Positions 1 through 7,531 of a DNA stretch of 22,964 nt are shown one piece after another. The translations under genes and the position numbers were made by a program. The stretch comes from Acidobacteriaceae bacterium (GTDB lineage Bacteria; Acidobacteriota; Terriglobia; Terriglobales; Acidobacteriaceae): assembly GCA_027311125.1 (NCBI GenBank), contig DAICZO010000067.1, forward strand, positions 1-22,964, written 5' to 3'. Position 1 is the first letter of the stretch. Each line of letters begins with the position of its first letter. A model generated the notes under the pieces. The model was not told the DNA's origin, did not search any database, and saw only the letters and a program-made list of their open reading frames with translations.

Positions 1-17
1 CACAAACACACAATCAG

Positions 18-2423
18 CTACTGGTTGCCGCCACTCGGAGGAGCGCCGGAACCCGAGCCAGGACGACGACCGCCGCGACGACGACGACCACCACCGCTCG
101 GACGACGCTGTCCACCAGCCCCAGCAGGACCACGACCCGCCGGAGCTCCCGGCGCAGGCGCACCCCCATCCGCCCGATTAAAGTTTGGCTCATCTACCGA
201 ATCATCGCCATCCTCATCGAACTCCTCGTCATCATCCAGAGGCTCGCTATCCACAGATGCATGGGCAACAGGAGCGGAGACCGAAGCCTCACCCTCACTA
301 CCCGGTGCACCCGGCTCAGGCAACCCAAGCTTCGCACGCTGCTCACGCAGAACCGCTTTCCGCGAAAGTTTGATGCGGTTGCCTTCGATCGAAAGCACCT
401 TGACCAGAATCTGATCACCCTCGCGCAACTCATCCTTCACTTCCTTCACGCGATGCTCCGCGATCTCGGACACATGCAGCAGGCCGTCAGTTCCCGGGAA
501 TATCTCCACGAATGCACCAAACTCAGCCAGGCGAACTACCTTACCGAGATAGATCTTCCCAATCTCAGGTACAGCAGTCAGATCGCTGATCATCTGGATA
601 GCACGCGCCAAACCATCAGCATCGCTGGAGGCCACATTCACACGGCCAGTATCGTCAACGTCGATCTTCACACCAGTCGCATCGATGATCCCACGGATCA
701 CCTTGCCGCCAGGTCCGATCAGGTCGCGGATCTTGTCAGTAGGAATCTGGATCGTGTGGATGCGTGGTGCAAACTGCGACTTCTGCTCGTTGGCTCCTGA
801 GATGGTGGCGTCCATCACATCCAGCAACCAAAGACGCCCCTTGCGCGCTTGCTCCAGAGCCTCCCGCATAATCTGCGGTGTGATGCCCATTATCTTGATA
901 TCCATCTGCAAGGCTGTGATACCGGTACGAGTACCAGCCACCTTGAAGTCCATATCCCCGTAGTGATCCTCTGCACCGGCGATATCGGAGAGGATCGCAT
1001 AGCTATCGCCATCCTTCACCAAGCCCATCGCAACGCCGGCAACTGCACCCTTCAGCGGAATACCAGCCTGCATCAGTGCCAGCGATGCACCGCAAACCGT
1101 GGCCATCGACGAGGAACCATTCGACTCCAGGATGTCTGAGACCACCCGCAGCGTGTAGGGAGACTCATCTTCGCCCGGCAGTACTGCTTCGATCGCCCGC
1201 GATGCCAACGCACCATGGCCAATCTCACGCCGCCCAACACCGGTCATACGGCCAACCTCACCCACAGAGAACGGGGGGAAGTTATAGTGCAGCATAAACC
1301 GCCGCTTCTGCTCTCCTTCGTAGCTCTCCAACCGCTGAGCATCGTCCGTAGTGCCCAACGTCGCCGAAACCAAGGCCTGCGTCTCGCCGCGCGTGAACAA
1401 GGCAGATCCATGCACTCGAGGGAGTACACCCACCTCCACAGTCACCTGACGAATCTCATCAAATGCCCGATGATCCGGGCGAATGCGCTCCTTCAAAACC
1501 TGCTCGCGGAAGATGTTCTCGCGAAGCAACTCATAGTACTTGCCAAACTTCTTTGCAGCTGCGGCGTCACCCTCGGGCAACTCCTTCTTCAGTTCATCCT
1601 TGATTGTCTTTACTAGGGCGTAGCTCTCGAACTTTGGATGCTTCTTCGTGTCAAGCGCATCCTTCAAACGGTCGCCAGCCTTTGCAGATAATTCGGAGAT
1701 ATATTGCTGATCGAGTTCGACTGGGCTTACCTCACGCTTCGTCTTCCCAGCACGTCGCGCCAGGTCTTCAATAGCTGCGCATATCTTCTTGATCTCTTCA
1801 TGTGCGAACTCGATTGCGTCCACGACCCGGTTTTCTTCAATCTCTTTCGCTCCGGACTCGATCATCACGATTCCGTCTTTGGTGCCGACGACCATGATGT
1901 TCAAATTGCTCTTCGAGCGCTCTGCGTACGTTGGATTCACGATGAACTGATCGTCCACAATCCCGATTCGTACTGCACCAACTGGTCCATGGAATGGGAT
2001 ATCGCTCAACGCCAGAGCACAGCTTGCACCATTGATTCCGAGCACGTCGGGATCGTTTTCCTTATCAGCCGAGTAGACAAACGCGACCACTTGGGTCTCA
2101 TTGCGAAACGTCTCTGGGAACAGGGGACGAATGGGACGATCAATCTGACGACTCGTCAAAATTTCCTTCTCGCTCGGACGACCTTCACGCTTGATAAATC
2201 CACCCGGGATACGGCCACCAGCGTAAGTAAACTCACGATATTCGACCGTGAGTGGAAAAAAGTCGATGCCTTCCTTCGGATCTGGCGATGCGACAGCTGT
2301 TGCGAGAATCACGTTGTCGCCACTTGAGGTCAGAGCCGCGCCGGAGGCCTGCTTCGCCATACGCCCAGTCTCGAACTTGATCTGCTTACCACCGGTAAGC
2401 TCAACAATCACATCCTGTTTCAT
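18..2423 (-). CDS. pnp: Polyribonucleotide nucleotidyltransferase (PNPase)
   Basis: The 801-aa protein is a phosphorolytic 3'-5' exoribonuclease of mRNA decay, trimeric and cytosolic. Domain order is first RNase PH-like core (about 1-230), helical linker, second RNase PH core (about 320-545), KH domain (about 555-618, GPGG loop at 570-573) and S1 domain (about 622-690). The second core keeps the catalytic and metal residues D486, D492 and K494 in the EDHYGDMDFK stretch, at the same numbers as in E. coli. The ATG is preceded by AGAGGA six bases upstream. From about residue 695 there is a roughly 105-residue tail, acidic at 726-746 and then Gly/Arg-rich at 763-790. This makes it longer than the 711-aa E. 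coli enzyme. It lies downstream of rpsO on the same strand, the usual bacterial arrangement. The identification is secure. Confidence 0.98.
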   Translation of the reverse strand: MKQDVIVELTGGKQIKFETGRMAKQASGAALTSSGDNVILATAVASPDPKEGIDFFPLTVEYREFTYAGGRIPGGFIKREGRPSEKEILTSRQIDRPIRPLFPETFRNETQVVAFVYSADKENDPDVLGINGASCALALSDIPFHGPVGAVRIGIVDDQFIVNPTYAERSKSNLNIMVVGTKDGIVMIESGAKEIEENRVVDAIEFAHEEIKKICAAIEDLARRAGKTKREVSPVELDQQYISELSAKAGDRLKDALDTKKHPKFESYALVKTIKDELKKELPEGDAAAAKKFGKYYELLRENIFREQVLKERIRPDHRAFDEIRQVTVEVGVLPRVHGSALFTRGETQALVSATLGTTDDAQRLESYEGEQKRRFMLHYNFPPFSVGEVGRMTGVGRREIGHGALASRAIEAVLPGEDESPYTLRVVSDILESNGSSSMATVCGASLALMQAGIPLKGAVAGVAMGLVKDGDSYAILSDIAGAEDHYGDMDFKVAGTRTGITALQMDIKIMGITPQIMREALEQARKGRLWLLDVMDATISGANEQKSQFAPRIHTIQIPTDKIRDLIGPGGKVIRGIIDATGVKIDVDDTGRVNVASSDADGLARAIQMISDLTAVPEIGKIYLGKVVRLAEFGAFVEIFPGTDGLLHVSEIAEHRVKEVKDELREGDQILVKVLSIEGNRIKLSRKAVLREQRAKLGLPEPGAPGSEGEASVSAPVAHASVDSEPLDDDEEFDEDGDDSVDEPNFNRADGGAPAPGAPAGRGPAGAGGQRRPSGGGRRRRGGRRPGSGSGAPPSGGNQ

Positions 2424-2756
2424 GGTCTATCCTCTTCTTCTTCCGTCTACTTTTCTTTAAGCTCGTGATTGAGTCTTCGCGGGGGCAGAAGGCTAGCAGC
2501 CCTTCTAACCGTACTGCAGCATCTCAACGCGTAAAAAATACAGCCCTGCAGGGGCGTAGTGCCCATCAGCAGAGCTGCATGATTGTTTCGACTCGTAAGA
2601 CTGATCTGTCCAGAATATCCGCCCAGTAAACTCCAATTTTCGTCATCATGAATGGATTATTCAAAGTCATACCTGACCCTGAATAAGAACCGCAGCCATG
2701 TAAACGCTGGCTAAACATGCACTCATGATCTGGATGGTGTCTCCGGGATGACGTTC
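2424..2756 (-). other. rpsO-pnp intergenic spacer and pnp leader
   Basis: This 333-nt stretch holds no convincing gene; an ORF at 2566-2811 is a shadow that runs into rpsO. On the minus strand it contains a weak GC-rich hairpin followed by a T run at about 2533-2555, and then the purine-rich pnp ribosome binding region just before 2423. I could not identify a clear sigma-70 promoter for pnp in it. In enterobacteria the same spacer carries the pnp promoter and an RNase III-processed leader; whether that applies here cannot be seen. Confidence 0.6.
2532..2564 (-). terminator. Weak terminator or attenuator hairpin after rpsO
   Basis: Read on the minus strand, GGGC (2561-2564), GCCC (2552-2555) and GGGC (2543-2546) follow one another with short loops, and TTTTTT (2533-2538) comes four bases after the last one. 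The middle GCCC can pair with either neighbour. One pairing gives a terminator-like hairpin with a 4-bp GC stem before the T run, and the other prevents it. The stems are short, so termination would be partial and allow read-through into pnp. Confidence 0.4.
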
Positions 2757-3023
2757 TTACTTGCGGATTCCCAACTTGCCAATGACGTCGCGGTAACGAT
2801 CTGCATCGCACTTTTTCAAGTAGTCGAGCAGACGGCGGCGCTTACTCACCAGCATCAACAAACCACGTCGCGAACCGTGATCTTTTTTGTGGGTCTTAAA
2901 ATGCTCTGTCAACTCGCCAATACGTTCGCTCAGTATGGCGATCTGAACCTCGGGGCTCCCGGTATCGGAGTCATGCGTACGGAACTTCTCGATGATGTCT
3001 GTCTTTTTTGCGGATGCCAACAC
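2757..3023 (-). CDS. rpsO: 30S ribosomal protein S15
   Basis: The 88-aa protein binds the central domain of 16S rRNA early in 30S assembly. The length is typical and the conserved S15 pattern is present: KTDIIEKFRTHDSDTGSPEVQIA, then LTEHFKTHKKDHGSRRGLLMLVSKRRRLLDYL. Translation starts at a GTG (3021-3023) followed by a TTG codon. AGGAG lies 11 bases upstream, a slightly long spacing. The gene is followed on the same strand by pnp. A plausible sigma-70 promoter lies 50-80 bases upstream. Confidence 0.97.
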   Translation of the reverse strand: MLASAKKTDIIEKFRTHDSDTGSPEVQIAILSERIGELTEHFKTHKKDHGSRRGLLMLVSKRRRLLDYLKKCDADRYRDVIGKLGIRK

Positions 3024-3072
3024 AGCTATTTCTACTCCTAATCTTCTAGTCCACTCTCATAGTGTCTGCATA

Positions 3073-3101
3073 AGGATAGCACTGCTTGGATGAGGCGGCA
3101 A
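3073..3101 (-). promoter_or_regulatory. Candidate sigma-70 promoter for rpsO
   Basis: On the minus strand a TTGCCG -35 element (3096-3101) and a TATCCT -10 element (3073-3078) are separated by exactly 17 bases. Each hexamer matches the consensus at four of six positions. It lies in the gap between the hydrolase gene and rpsO, pointing into rpsO. This is a plausible pattern match only. Confidence 0.35.
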
Positions 3102-3157
3102 TAAGCCAAGTGAAACGAGTTGGTTCCTCATGGTTCCCTCCCACATCCAAACTGCAT

Positions 3158-3844
3158 CTAGGCAAGGTGAGACTTCACAAACTCAATTGTTCTGCCCCAA
3201 GCCAAAGATGCCGCTGAAGCGTTGTAACTTGCACGGGCGTCGCAGTTAAAGCCATGCTCAGCGCCCTTGTATACATTGATTTGAACCTCTGGATGAGCAG
3301 AACGCACTGTATCAACCTGATCCTGCCCAATATGACTGTCTTCAAGTCCAAAGTGCAACATAACGGGACAGCCTGGCTCTTCAGCCGCGAATTTTCCAAT
3401 ACCTCCCGGATAATACCCCACACAACAAGCCGGCTGTATCTTCATCTCTGCGCCGCGTGTAGCCGCCAGCCAGGACATCAGTCCTCCGTAGCAAAAGCCC
3501 ACAACGCCAACATCCTTCCCCTGCTGCTTCGCCCAGCTAAACGCCGAAGCAATATCCAGTAAAGCTGTGTGAGGAGTCAACTTTTGCATCAGGCTGTAAG
3601 CCTGGCTTAGATCATCGCCGTCATATTTAAGCTCTACGCCCGGCTCAATGCGATCAAACAATGCCGGTGCGATCGCCAGCAGACCCTCCGCGGCAAACCT
3701 GTCGGCAAGACTTCGGATATGACCGTTTACCCCAAAAATCTCCTGCACCACCACGATAGCGCCCACTGCTTCCCCCTTGGGATGGGCAACATAGGCGTTT
3801 AATGTATGGCCATCCTCGGCCAACAACTTCTTCCACTCGTGCAT
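3158..3844 (-). CDS. Dienelactone hydrolase family protein
   Basis: A 228-aa cytosolic alpha/beta hydrolase of the dienelactone hydrolase (carboxymethylenebutenolidase) family. The Cys-Asp-His triad is visible: C118 in the GFCYGG nucleophile elbow, D169 in LEDSH and H197 in AEHGFN. E35 in QEIFG is the family residue that positions the cysteine. Length is normal for single-domain members (about 230-240). The ATG has AGGGAG five bases upstream. No other catechol-pathway gene is nearby, so the substrate is unknown and a general esterase role is as likely as chloroaromatic degradation. Confidence 0.9.
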   Translation of the reverse strand: MHEWKKLLAEDGHTLNAYVAHPKGEAVGAIVVVQEIFGVNGHIRSLADRFAAEGLLAIAPALFDRIEPGVELKYDGDDLSQAYSLMQKLTPHTALLDIASAFSWAKQQGKDVGVVGFCYGGLMSWLAATRGAEMKIQPACCVGYYPGGIGKFAAEEPGCPVMLHFGLEDSHIGQDQVDTVRSAHPEVQINVYKGAEHGFNCDARASYNASAASLAWGRTIEFVKSHLA

Positions 3845-3979
3845 AACAGCTCCCTAAAGACACCTTAGTTCCATCAGCATAGATGAAATCCCCTTCACGG
3901 AAGATGCTTCTAGTGGACGGATTCAACAAACTCTGGTCTTAGCCGGATCTGAGCACCCTTTGCAGAGTAGTGCATCATG

Positions 3980-4210
3980 CTAGCGGTTGATACCACCCTG
4001 AGAATACTCATGCATCTCCGCAAGCCAGCGCAAGAACTTAACTATCTGCCGCTTCTCATTTAGGACCAGCGCGACGAAGTCTCTTGCAGTGACCTTCTTA
4101 GAGCTTTTGCCGGTAAAGGTCTCAAGTCGCCAGCGCAGGTACTCGCTGCGCCAGGGTCTGAGCCGGTTACCACGTGTTGCATTCCAAAAAAACCGAATTC
4201 CCTCAAACAT
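3980..4210 (-). CDS. Small basic hypothetical protein downstream of flgL
   Basis: I do not recognise this protein. The open frame can be extended to a TTG at 4228, but the ATG at 4208-4210 has an ideal GGAGG six bases upstream, giving 76 aa. It is rich in Arg/Lys and aromatic residues (FFWNATRGNRLRPW near the N-terminus, FVALVLNEKRQIVKFLRWL in the C-terminal half) and probably helical, with no signal peptide or clear membrane segment. It begins 54 bases after the flgL stop on the same strand, so it may be co-transcribed as the last gene of the late flagellar operon. The strong ribosome binding site and position support a real gene. Function is unknown. Confidence 0.6.
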   Translation of the reverse strand: MFEGIRFFWNATRGNRLRPWRSEYLRWRLETFTGKSSKKVTARDFVALVLNEKRQIVKFLRWLAEMHEYSQGGINR

Positions 4211-4264
4211 CAGCAGCCTCCCAACCAAAGTATATCGATTGGCGACGGCGAGGCGTTCAAACCT

Positions 4265-5164
4265 CTACTTCAAATAGTTGAAGAGATTCACGCTACCCAG
4301 TGCATTCATGACACTCAGCAAAGCCTGATGTTGAGTCTCGGCAGACTTCAACGCAGTAGCTACCGTTGCCGGATCCGAAGCCACCAGTGTGGATTGCTGA
4401 GCCGTCAACTGACTTGCATCTGTCTGAAAATATGTGCTCGTCGACTGTAGGCGACTAAGGCTGCTATCAAGAACACTGCGTTGAGTCGATACCTGCGTCA
4501 GGGCCGAAGTCAACGAAGCGGTATCGCTACTCGCATTGGCACTCGCCGTTCCGCTGGCGTAATCTGCCACCAGTTTATTAAGTGCGCTAAAAACACCTGC
4601 GCTAGTTGTACCGAAGATTGCAGTCCCAGGCACACTAGTCTGAATAGTTTGTCCGCTAGGTGTTGTTATGCTGCCCACGCTCGTGTCTCCAGAGTAGGTC
4701 ACCGTAGCGGGCGTGGTAGTGGTATCCAGTGAAAATGGCTTAACTGCGCCCTGACTTCCGCTGAACAGATAGTTTCCTTGATAACTGGTATTGGCGAGTG
4801 AGAGCACCTGAGTGCGTAAATCTTTAAGTTGTTGTCCGATAGCTCCTGAGTTTGCTCCGCTCAATGTGCCGTTGCCACCCTGCACTGCCAAAGAAATAGC
4901 TTGAGTGATCTGTTTCACCACCTCAGCTAGAGCAGAATCCGTTACCTGTAGCATCGACTGAACCCCGGCCGCACCCTGCACGTAGGTGTCATCCCGCGCA
5001 ATCGCACTACCCAACATGGAACTCTGTGCTGCTGCCACCGGATCAGTTTGAAGCGACGTCACACGCAAGCCGCTCGATAACTCAGCGGTCAAAGCAATTT
5101 CATTACTGGATGACTGGTCGATGGATTTCGCCAGGCTAGCTAAATAATTTGGGTCGACTCTCAC
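4265..5164 (-). CDS. flgL: Flagellar hook-filament junction protein FlgL (HAP3)
   Basis: The 299-aa secreted protein joins the hook-side HAP1 ring to the flagellin filament. It has the flagellin-like helical N-terminus (RVDPNYLASLAKSIDQSSSNEIALTAELSSG, then residues with the DPVAAAQ pattern) and a matching C-terminal helix of the D0/D1 type (ATVATALKSAETQHQALLSVMNALGSVNLFNYL). The middle is Ser/Thr/Gly-rich with an LFSG segment. There is no cleavable signal, as expected for type III export. It starts at GTG with AAGGAG five bases upstream, 43 bases after flgK. It is slightly shorter than the E. coli protein (317 aa). A minor flagellin is the alternative, but position after flgK favours FlgL. 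Confidence 0.9.
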   Translation of the reverse strand: MRVDPNYLASLAKSIDQSSSNEIALTAELSSGLRVTSLQTDPVAAAQSSMLGSAIARDDTYVQGAAGVQSMLQVTDSALAEVVKQITQAISLAVQGGNGTLSGANSGAIGQQLKDLRTQVLSLANTSYQGNYLFSGSQGAVKPFSLDTTTTPATVTYSGDTSVGSITTPSGQTIQTSVPGTAIFGTTSAGVFSALNKLVADYASGTASANASSDTASLTSALTQVSTQRSVLDSSLSRLQSTSTYFQTDASQLTAQQSTLVASDPATVATALKSAETQHQALLSVMNALGSVNLFNYLK

Positions 5165-5207
5165 CTATTCTCCTTGTTCGACGGGCTAAGTTCGGGCTGT
5201 GACTTTA

Positions 5208-6614
5208 CTAAGCAACGCTTGTCGTAACACCCAAATTCAGGGCCGACGCCATAATGGAATCCACCACGGAAAACACCTTCGCCGCAGCCTGATACGAGCG
5301 CTGATACTGCGTCAGATTTGCTGCTTCCTGATCCAATGAAACTCCAGAGAGTGCATCTCGCTGCGTTGTTAGTTGCGTCAGAGATGCCTGCTGAGCAGCG
5401 TTATCCGTCGTCGCGCCGACAGTAGCACTGCCAATCGCGCCTAACAGAGAAGAGTAATAACCCGATGCTGTCGTGCCTCCCACGATATTTGCAGTGCCGA
5501 GTGTCGCCAGCCATTGAGCGTTCGTATTGCCAGTGCTTCCTTGGCCGGTTGCCGCCGCTGCAATCTTTAGCGGATCATTAATAGCGACCGAAATTATGCC
5601 AGATGTTCCTGCAATGCCTGAAGGGATAGTGAACAATGACTGTCCAGTGCTGCCGTACTCGTCCACGCCCAGAGTACTTTGAGTGTTTACCTGAGCAGCG
5701 ATTCCGTTAGCCATGGTATCCAGCGTAGTATTGAAATTTGGCAAGAGTTGGGTGCGCGCATAGAGTGTTCCACCCAACTGCCCTCCAGTAACGCTACTTG
5801 TAATATCTTGTGCAGATGGTTCTGCCAGCACATGAGTCGTGCCGCCTATCTGAGTCACACTCAGTGAGTAAGACGATGTGCCTCCTACCAAAAGTGTTCC
5901 GTTGCTGGTAGTCAGACTAATTCCATTGCCTTCCGTACTTACTTGATCCAACCCGATGTATTGTGACAGTTGAGCTATTGCTGCCTGCCGCTGGTTTTCA
6001 AGCACACCAGCATCTTTATTGCTGCTCAAGCTCGAGATCTGTCCGTTAAGACTGGCAATCGACTTGGTCAGCGTATTGACCTGGCCCACGTCGCTCTTAA
6101 CCTGTTGATCAAGCCCCGAGGCGATCTGTGCCATTTGACTAGATGCCGAATTAAAAGAGGATGCCAATGTATTAGCTGCCGACAAGACTCCTTGTCGTGT
6201 AGCCGTATCAGCAGGATTGCTGGCCAGTAACGACAGCGCGCTGAAGAAACCATCCGTAGCCGTGCCCAGTGCCGTACTGCTGGCGGAGGTCGCAGTGGAG
6301 CTTAGTCCGAACACGCTCTGTACCTGTTGCAGCGCGGTCTCGACTGCGCTGCTCTGCGCTTGGGCTTGCGTCTGTTGCTGCACTCGCTGTTCCAGTACCC
6401 GATCGCGCTGCGAGACTGGAGCCGCACCGGTACTCACTCCACCGGCAACAACACCACCCACCGTAACCGCATCACTGGTCTGGAAGGTAACCGACTCGCG
6501 CGTATACCCCACAGTATTTTGGTTTGCAACGTTATTAGATGTCACGTCCAAGGCAGTCTGATCTGCCTGCAATGCTTGGGAGGAAAGGTTCATCAACGCT
6601 AATAGCGTGCCCAT
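5208..6614 (-). CDS. flgK: Flagellar hook-associated protein FlgK (HAP1)
   Basis: The 468-aa protein forms the first junction zone between hook and filament. The N-terminus has the axial-protein signature (QTALDVTSNNVANQNTVGYTR), followed by the FlgK helix 'VLEQRVQQQTQAQAQSSAVE'. The C-terminus has the D0 helix (LDQEAANLTQYQRSYQAAAKV...MASALNLG). It is shorter than E. coli FlgK (547 aa), with the loss in the variable middle. GGAGA lies five bases before the ATG. Its start overlaps the end of the FlgN-like gene by 16 bases, fitting coupled synthesis of chaperone and client. Confidence 0.95.
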   Translation of the reverse strand: MGTLLALMNLSSQALQADQTALDVTSNNVANQNTVGYTRESVTFQTSDAVTVGGVVAGGVSTGAAPVSQRDRVLEQRVQQQTQAQAQSSAVETALQQVQSVFGLSSTATSASSTALGTATDGFFSALSLLASNPADTATRQGVLSAANTLASSFNSASSQMAQIASGLDQQVKSDVGQVNTLTKSIASLNGQISSLSSNKDAGVLENQRQAAIAQLSQYIGLDQVSTEGNGISLTTSNGTLLVGGTSSYSLSVTQIGGTTHVLAEPSAQDITSSVTGGQLGGTLYARTQLLPNFNTTLDTMANGIAAQVNTQSTLGVDEYGSTGQSLFTIPSGIAGTSGIISVAINDPLKIAAAATGQGSTGNTNAQWLATLGTANIVGGTTASGYYSSLLGAIGSATVGATTDNAAQQASLTQLTTQRDALSGVSLDQEAANLTQYQRSYQAAAKVFSVVDSIMASALNLGVTTSVA

Positions 6615-6862
6615 GCAGGTCTCCTCTCATTGCCCGGAAGACGGCGCAGCACTCCAAGATTAGCTTCGGTCGCTCGTAATACCTCGCCAAGTAATGCCAG
6701 CTTAGGCCGCAGTTCATCCAGCGCGTCCATACGCCAAACTCTGCCTGCAACCGGTAACTGGAGGGCCCGAGTTTCCAATTCTTCTAGACGATCCATATCC
6801 AGCAGCGATAAAGCTGCCATTGTCTCGTCCAGCAATGCACCAATCTCTCGATCGATGATCAT
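6599..6862 (-). CDS. flgN: FlgN-like flagellar export chaperone (short)
   Basis: An 87-aa, probably all-helical, Leu- and charge-rich protein. FlgN chaperones FlgK and FlgL to the export gate, and this gene sits exactly between flgM and flgK as flgN often does. Sequence motifs are weak, so the call rests mainly on position, size class and helical Leu heptads such as LLDETMAALSLLDMDRLEELE. It is clearly shorter than typical FlgN (about 130-150 aa). Its ATG overlaps the flgM stop as ATGA with no own ribosome binding site, so it should be translated by coupling. Its end overlaps the flgK start. Confidence 0.65.
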   Translation of the reverse strand: MIIDREIGALLDETMAALSLLDMDRLEELETRALQLPVAGRVWRMDALDELRPKLALLGEVLRATEANLGVLRRLPGNERRPAWARY

Positions 6863-7164
6863 GGGCGCACCAGTGATTGAATCAACTTATCCGCTACGCT
6901 CGCTGTTGGAACACTGTAGCTGCCGTCTGCGATCTGCTGCTGCAGCGCCTGAACCTTGCTTAGTCGAACATCCGAACCCGATAAACCCAGACTTAGTACC
7001 CCAGAACTACCGCTCAACACCGTCTGATCCGAAGCCGCTTGGACACTGAGACTTGCGGAGTTGGTGCCATCGCTGCCCTTGGCAGTTTGCACCATCATCT
7101 TGCCCTGTGGGCTCACCGACCCGACACTCTGTTGCACATTTCCAATTCCGTTCATATAGCTCAT
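6859..7164 (-). CDS. flgM: Anti-sigma-28 factor FlgM
   Basis: A 101-aa protein fitting FlgM, which holds the flagellar sigma factor FliA inactive until it is exported through the finished hook-basal body. The N-terminal 60 residues are low-complexity, Ser/Gly/Gln-rich and likely disordered. The C-terminal part (VRLSKVQALQQQIADGSYSVPTASVADKLIQSL) matches the FlgM pattern of a helix, I.dGtY.vd and a final helix. The ATG has GGGGG five bases upstream. A sigma-28 promoter begins at the flgJ stop, so FlgM is made under the control of the factor it inhibits. It is followed by flgN with a 4-base overlap. Confidence 0.88.
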   Translation of the reverse strand: MSYMNGIGNVQQSVGSVSPQGKMMVQTAKGSDGTNSASLSVQAASDQTVLSGSSGVLSLGLSGSDVRLSKVQALQQQIADGSYSVPTASVADKLIQSLVRP

Positions 7165-7186
7165 CGTTACCCCCGTCTACTTGAGC

Positions 7187-7213
7187 TTATCGGCTTCCGA
7201 TTACTACACTTTA
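7187..7213 (-). promoter_or_regulatory. Sigma-28 (FliA) promoter for flgM-flgN-flgK-flgL
   Basis: On the minus strand, TAAAGTGT (7206-7213) is followed after exactly 11 bases by GCCGATAA (7187-7194). The enterobacterial FliA consensus is TAAAGTTT-N11-GCCGATAA, so 15 of 16 bases match with exact spacing. The -35 element overlaps the flgJ stop codon. A start about seven bases past the -10 would leave a leader of roughly 16 bases carrying the GGGGG ribosome binding site of flgM. Confidence 0.9.
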
Positions 7214-7531
7214 GTGCTGTGATGTGCTTTTTTGACTATGCTGGAGAGCCTCAATCCCCACCTGCTGCATCACTTTGCGTGCAATCCCTAGACCGCCACG
7301 CTTGGCAATTGCCGTAGCAACTGCTTCCGTTCCAAAGCTGCTCAGCGTCCCAGCGGCTGCGTCCAGGTCTTTCTCCTCACCCAACCAACTGTCTTCGCTG
7401 CTGCGCATCGGCTTAAGCATCTCTTGCAGCAGCATCCCCTCAAATTGTTGAGCAGCATCCATCAACTTCGCATGGCTACGACTTGCAGTACTCGTATCAG
7501 TTTGAGCCGCAGTTTGTAGTTCAATTCTCAT
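7211..7531 (-). CDS. flgJ: Rod-binding protein FlgJ, N-terminal domain only
   Basis: A 106-aa protein with the FlgJ rod-binding (rod-capping) domain: 'AKLMDAAQQFEGMLLQEMLKPMRSS' and the later 'GTEAVATAIAKRGGLGIARKVMQQV'. The C-terminal peptidoglycan hydrolase domain of enterobacterial FlgJ is absent, as in many non-enteric bacteria, so another hydrolase must open the wall for the rod. Its ATG overlaps the flgI stop (ATGA), indicating translational coupling. It is the last gene before the internal sigma-28 promoter. Confidence 0.9.
   Translation of the reverse strand: MRIELQTAAQTDTSTASRSHAKLMDAAQQFEGMLLQEMLKPMRSSEDSWLGEEKDLDAAAGTLSSFGTEAVATAIAKRGGLGIARKVMQQVGIEALQHSQKSTSQH

Noticed and set aside
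25..414. Plus-strand ORF of 129 codons rich in Pro and Arg
   Set aside because: It is antisense to the low-complexity tail and S1 region of pnp and is explained by the GC-rich repeats there.
2566..2811. Minus-strand ORF of 81 codons in the rpsO-pnp spacer
   Set aside because: It starts inside rpsO in another frame, has no ribosome binding site and no recognisable sequence.
5165..5207. TAAAGTCA in the flgK-flgL gap as a possible sigma-28 -35
   Set aside because: No GCCGATAA-like element occurs 11 bases downstream; the nearest GCCCGTCG is at the wrong spacing and matches only half the bases.
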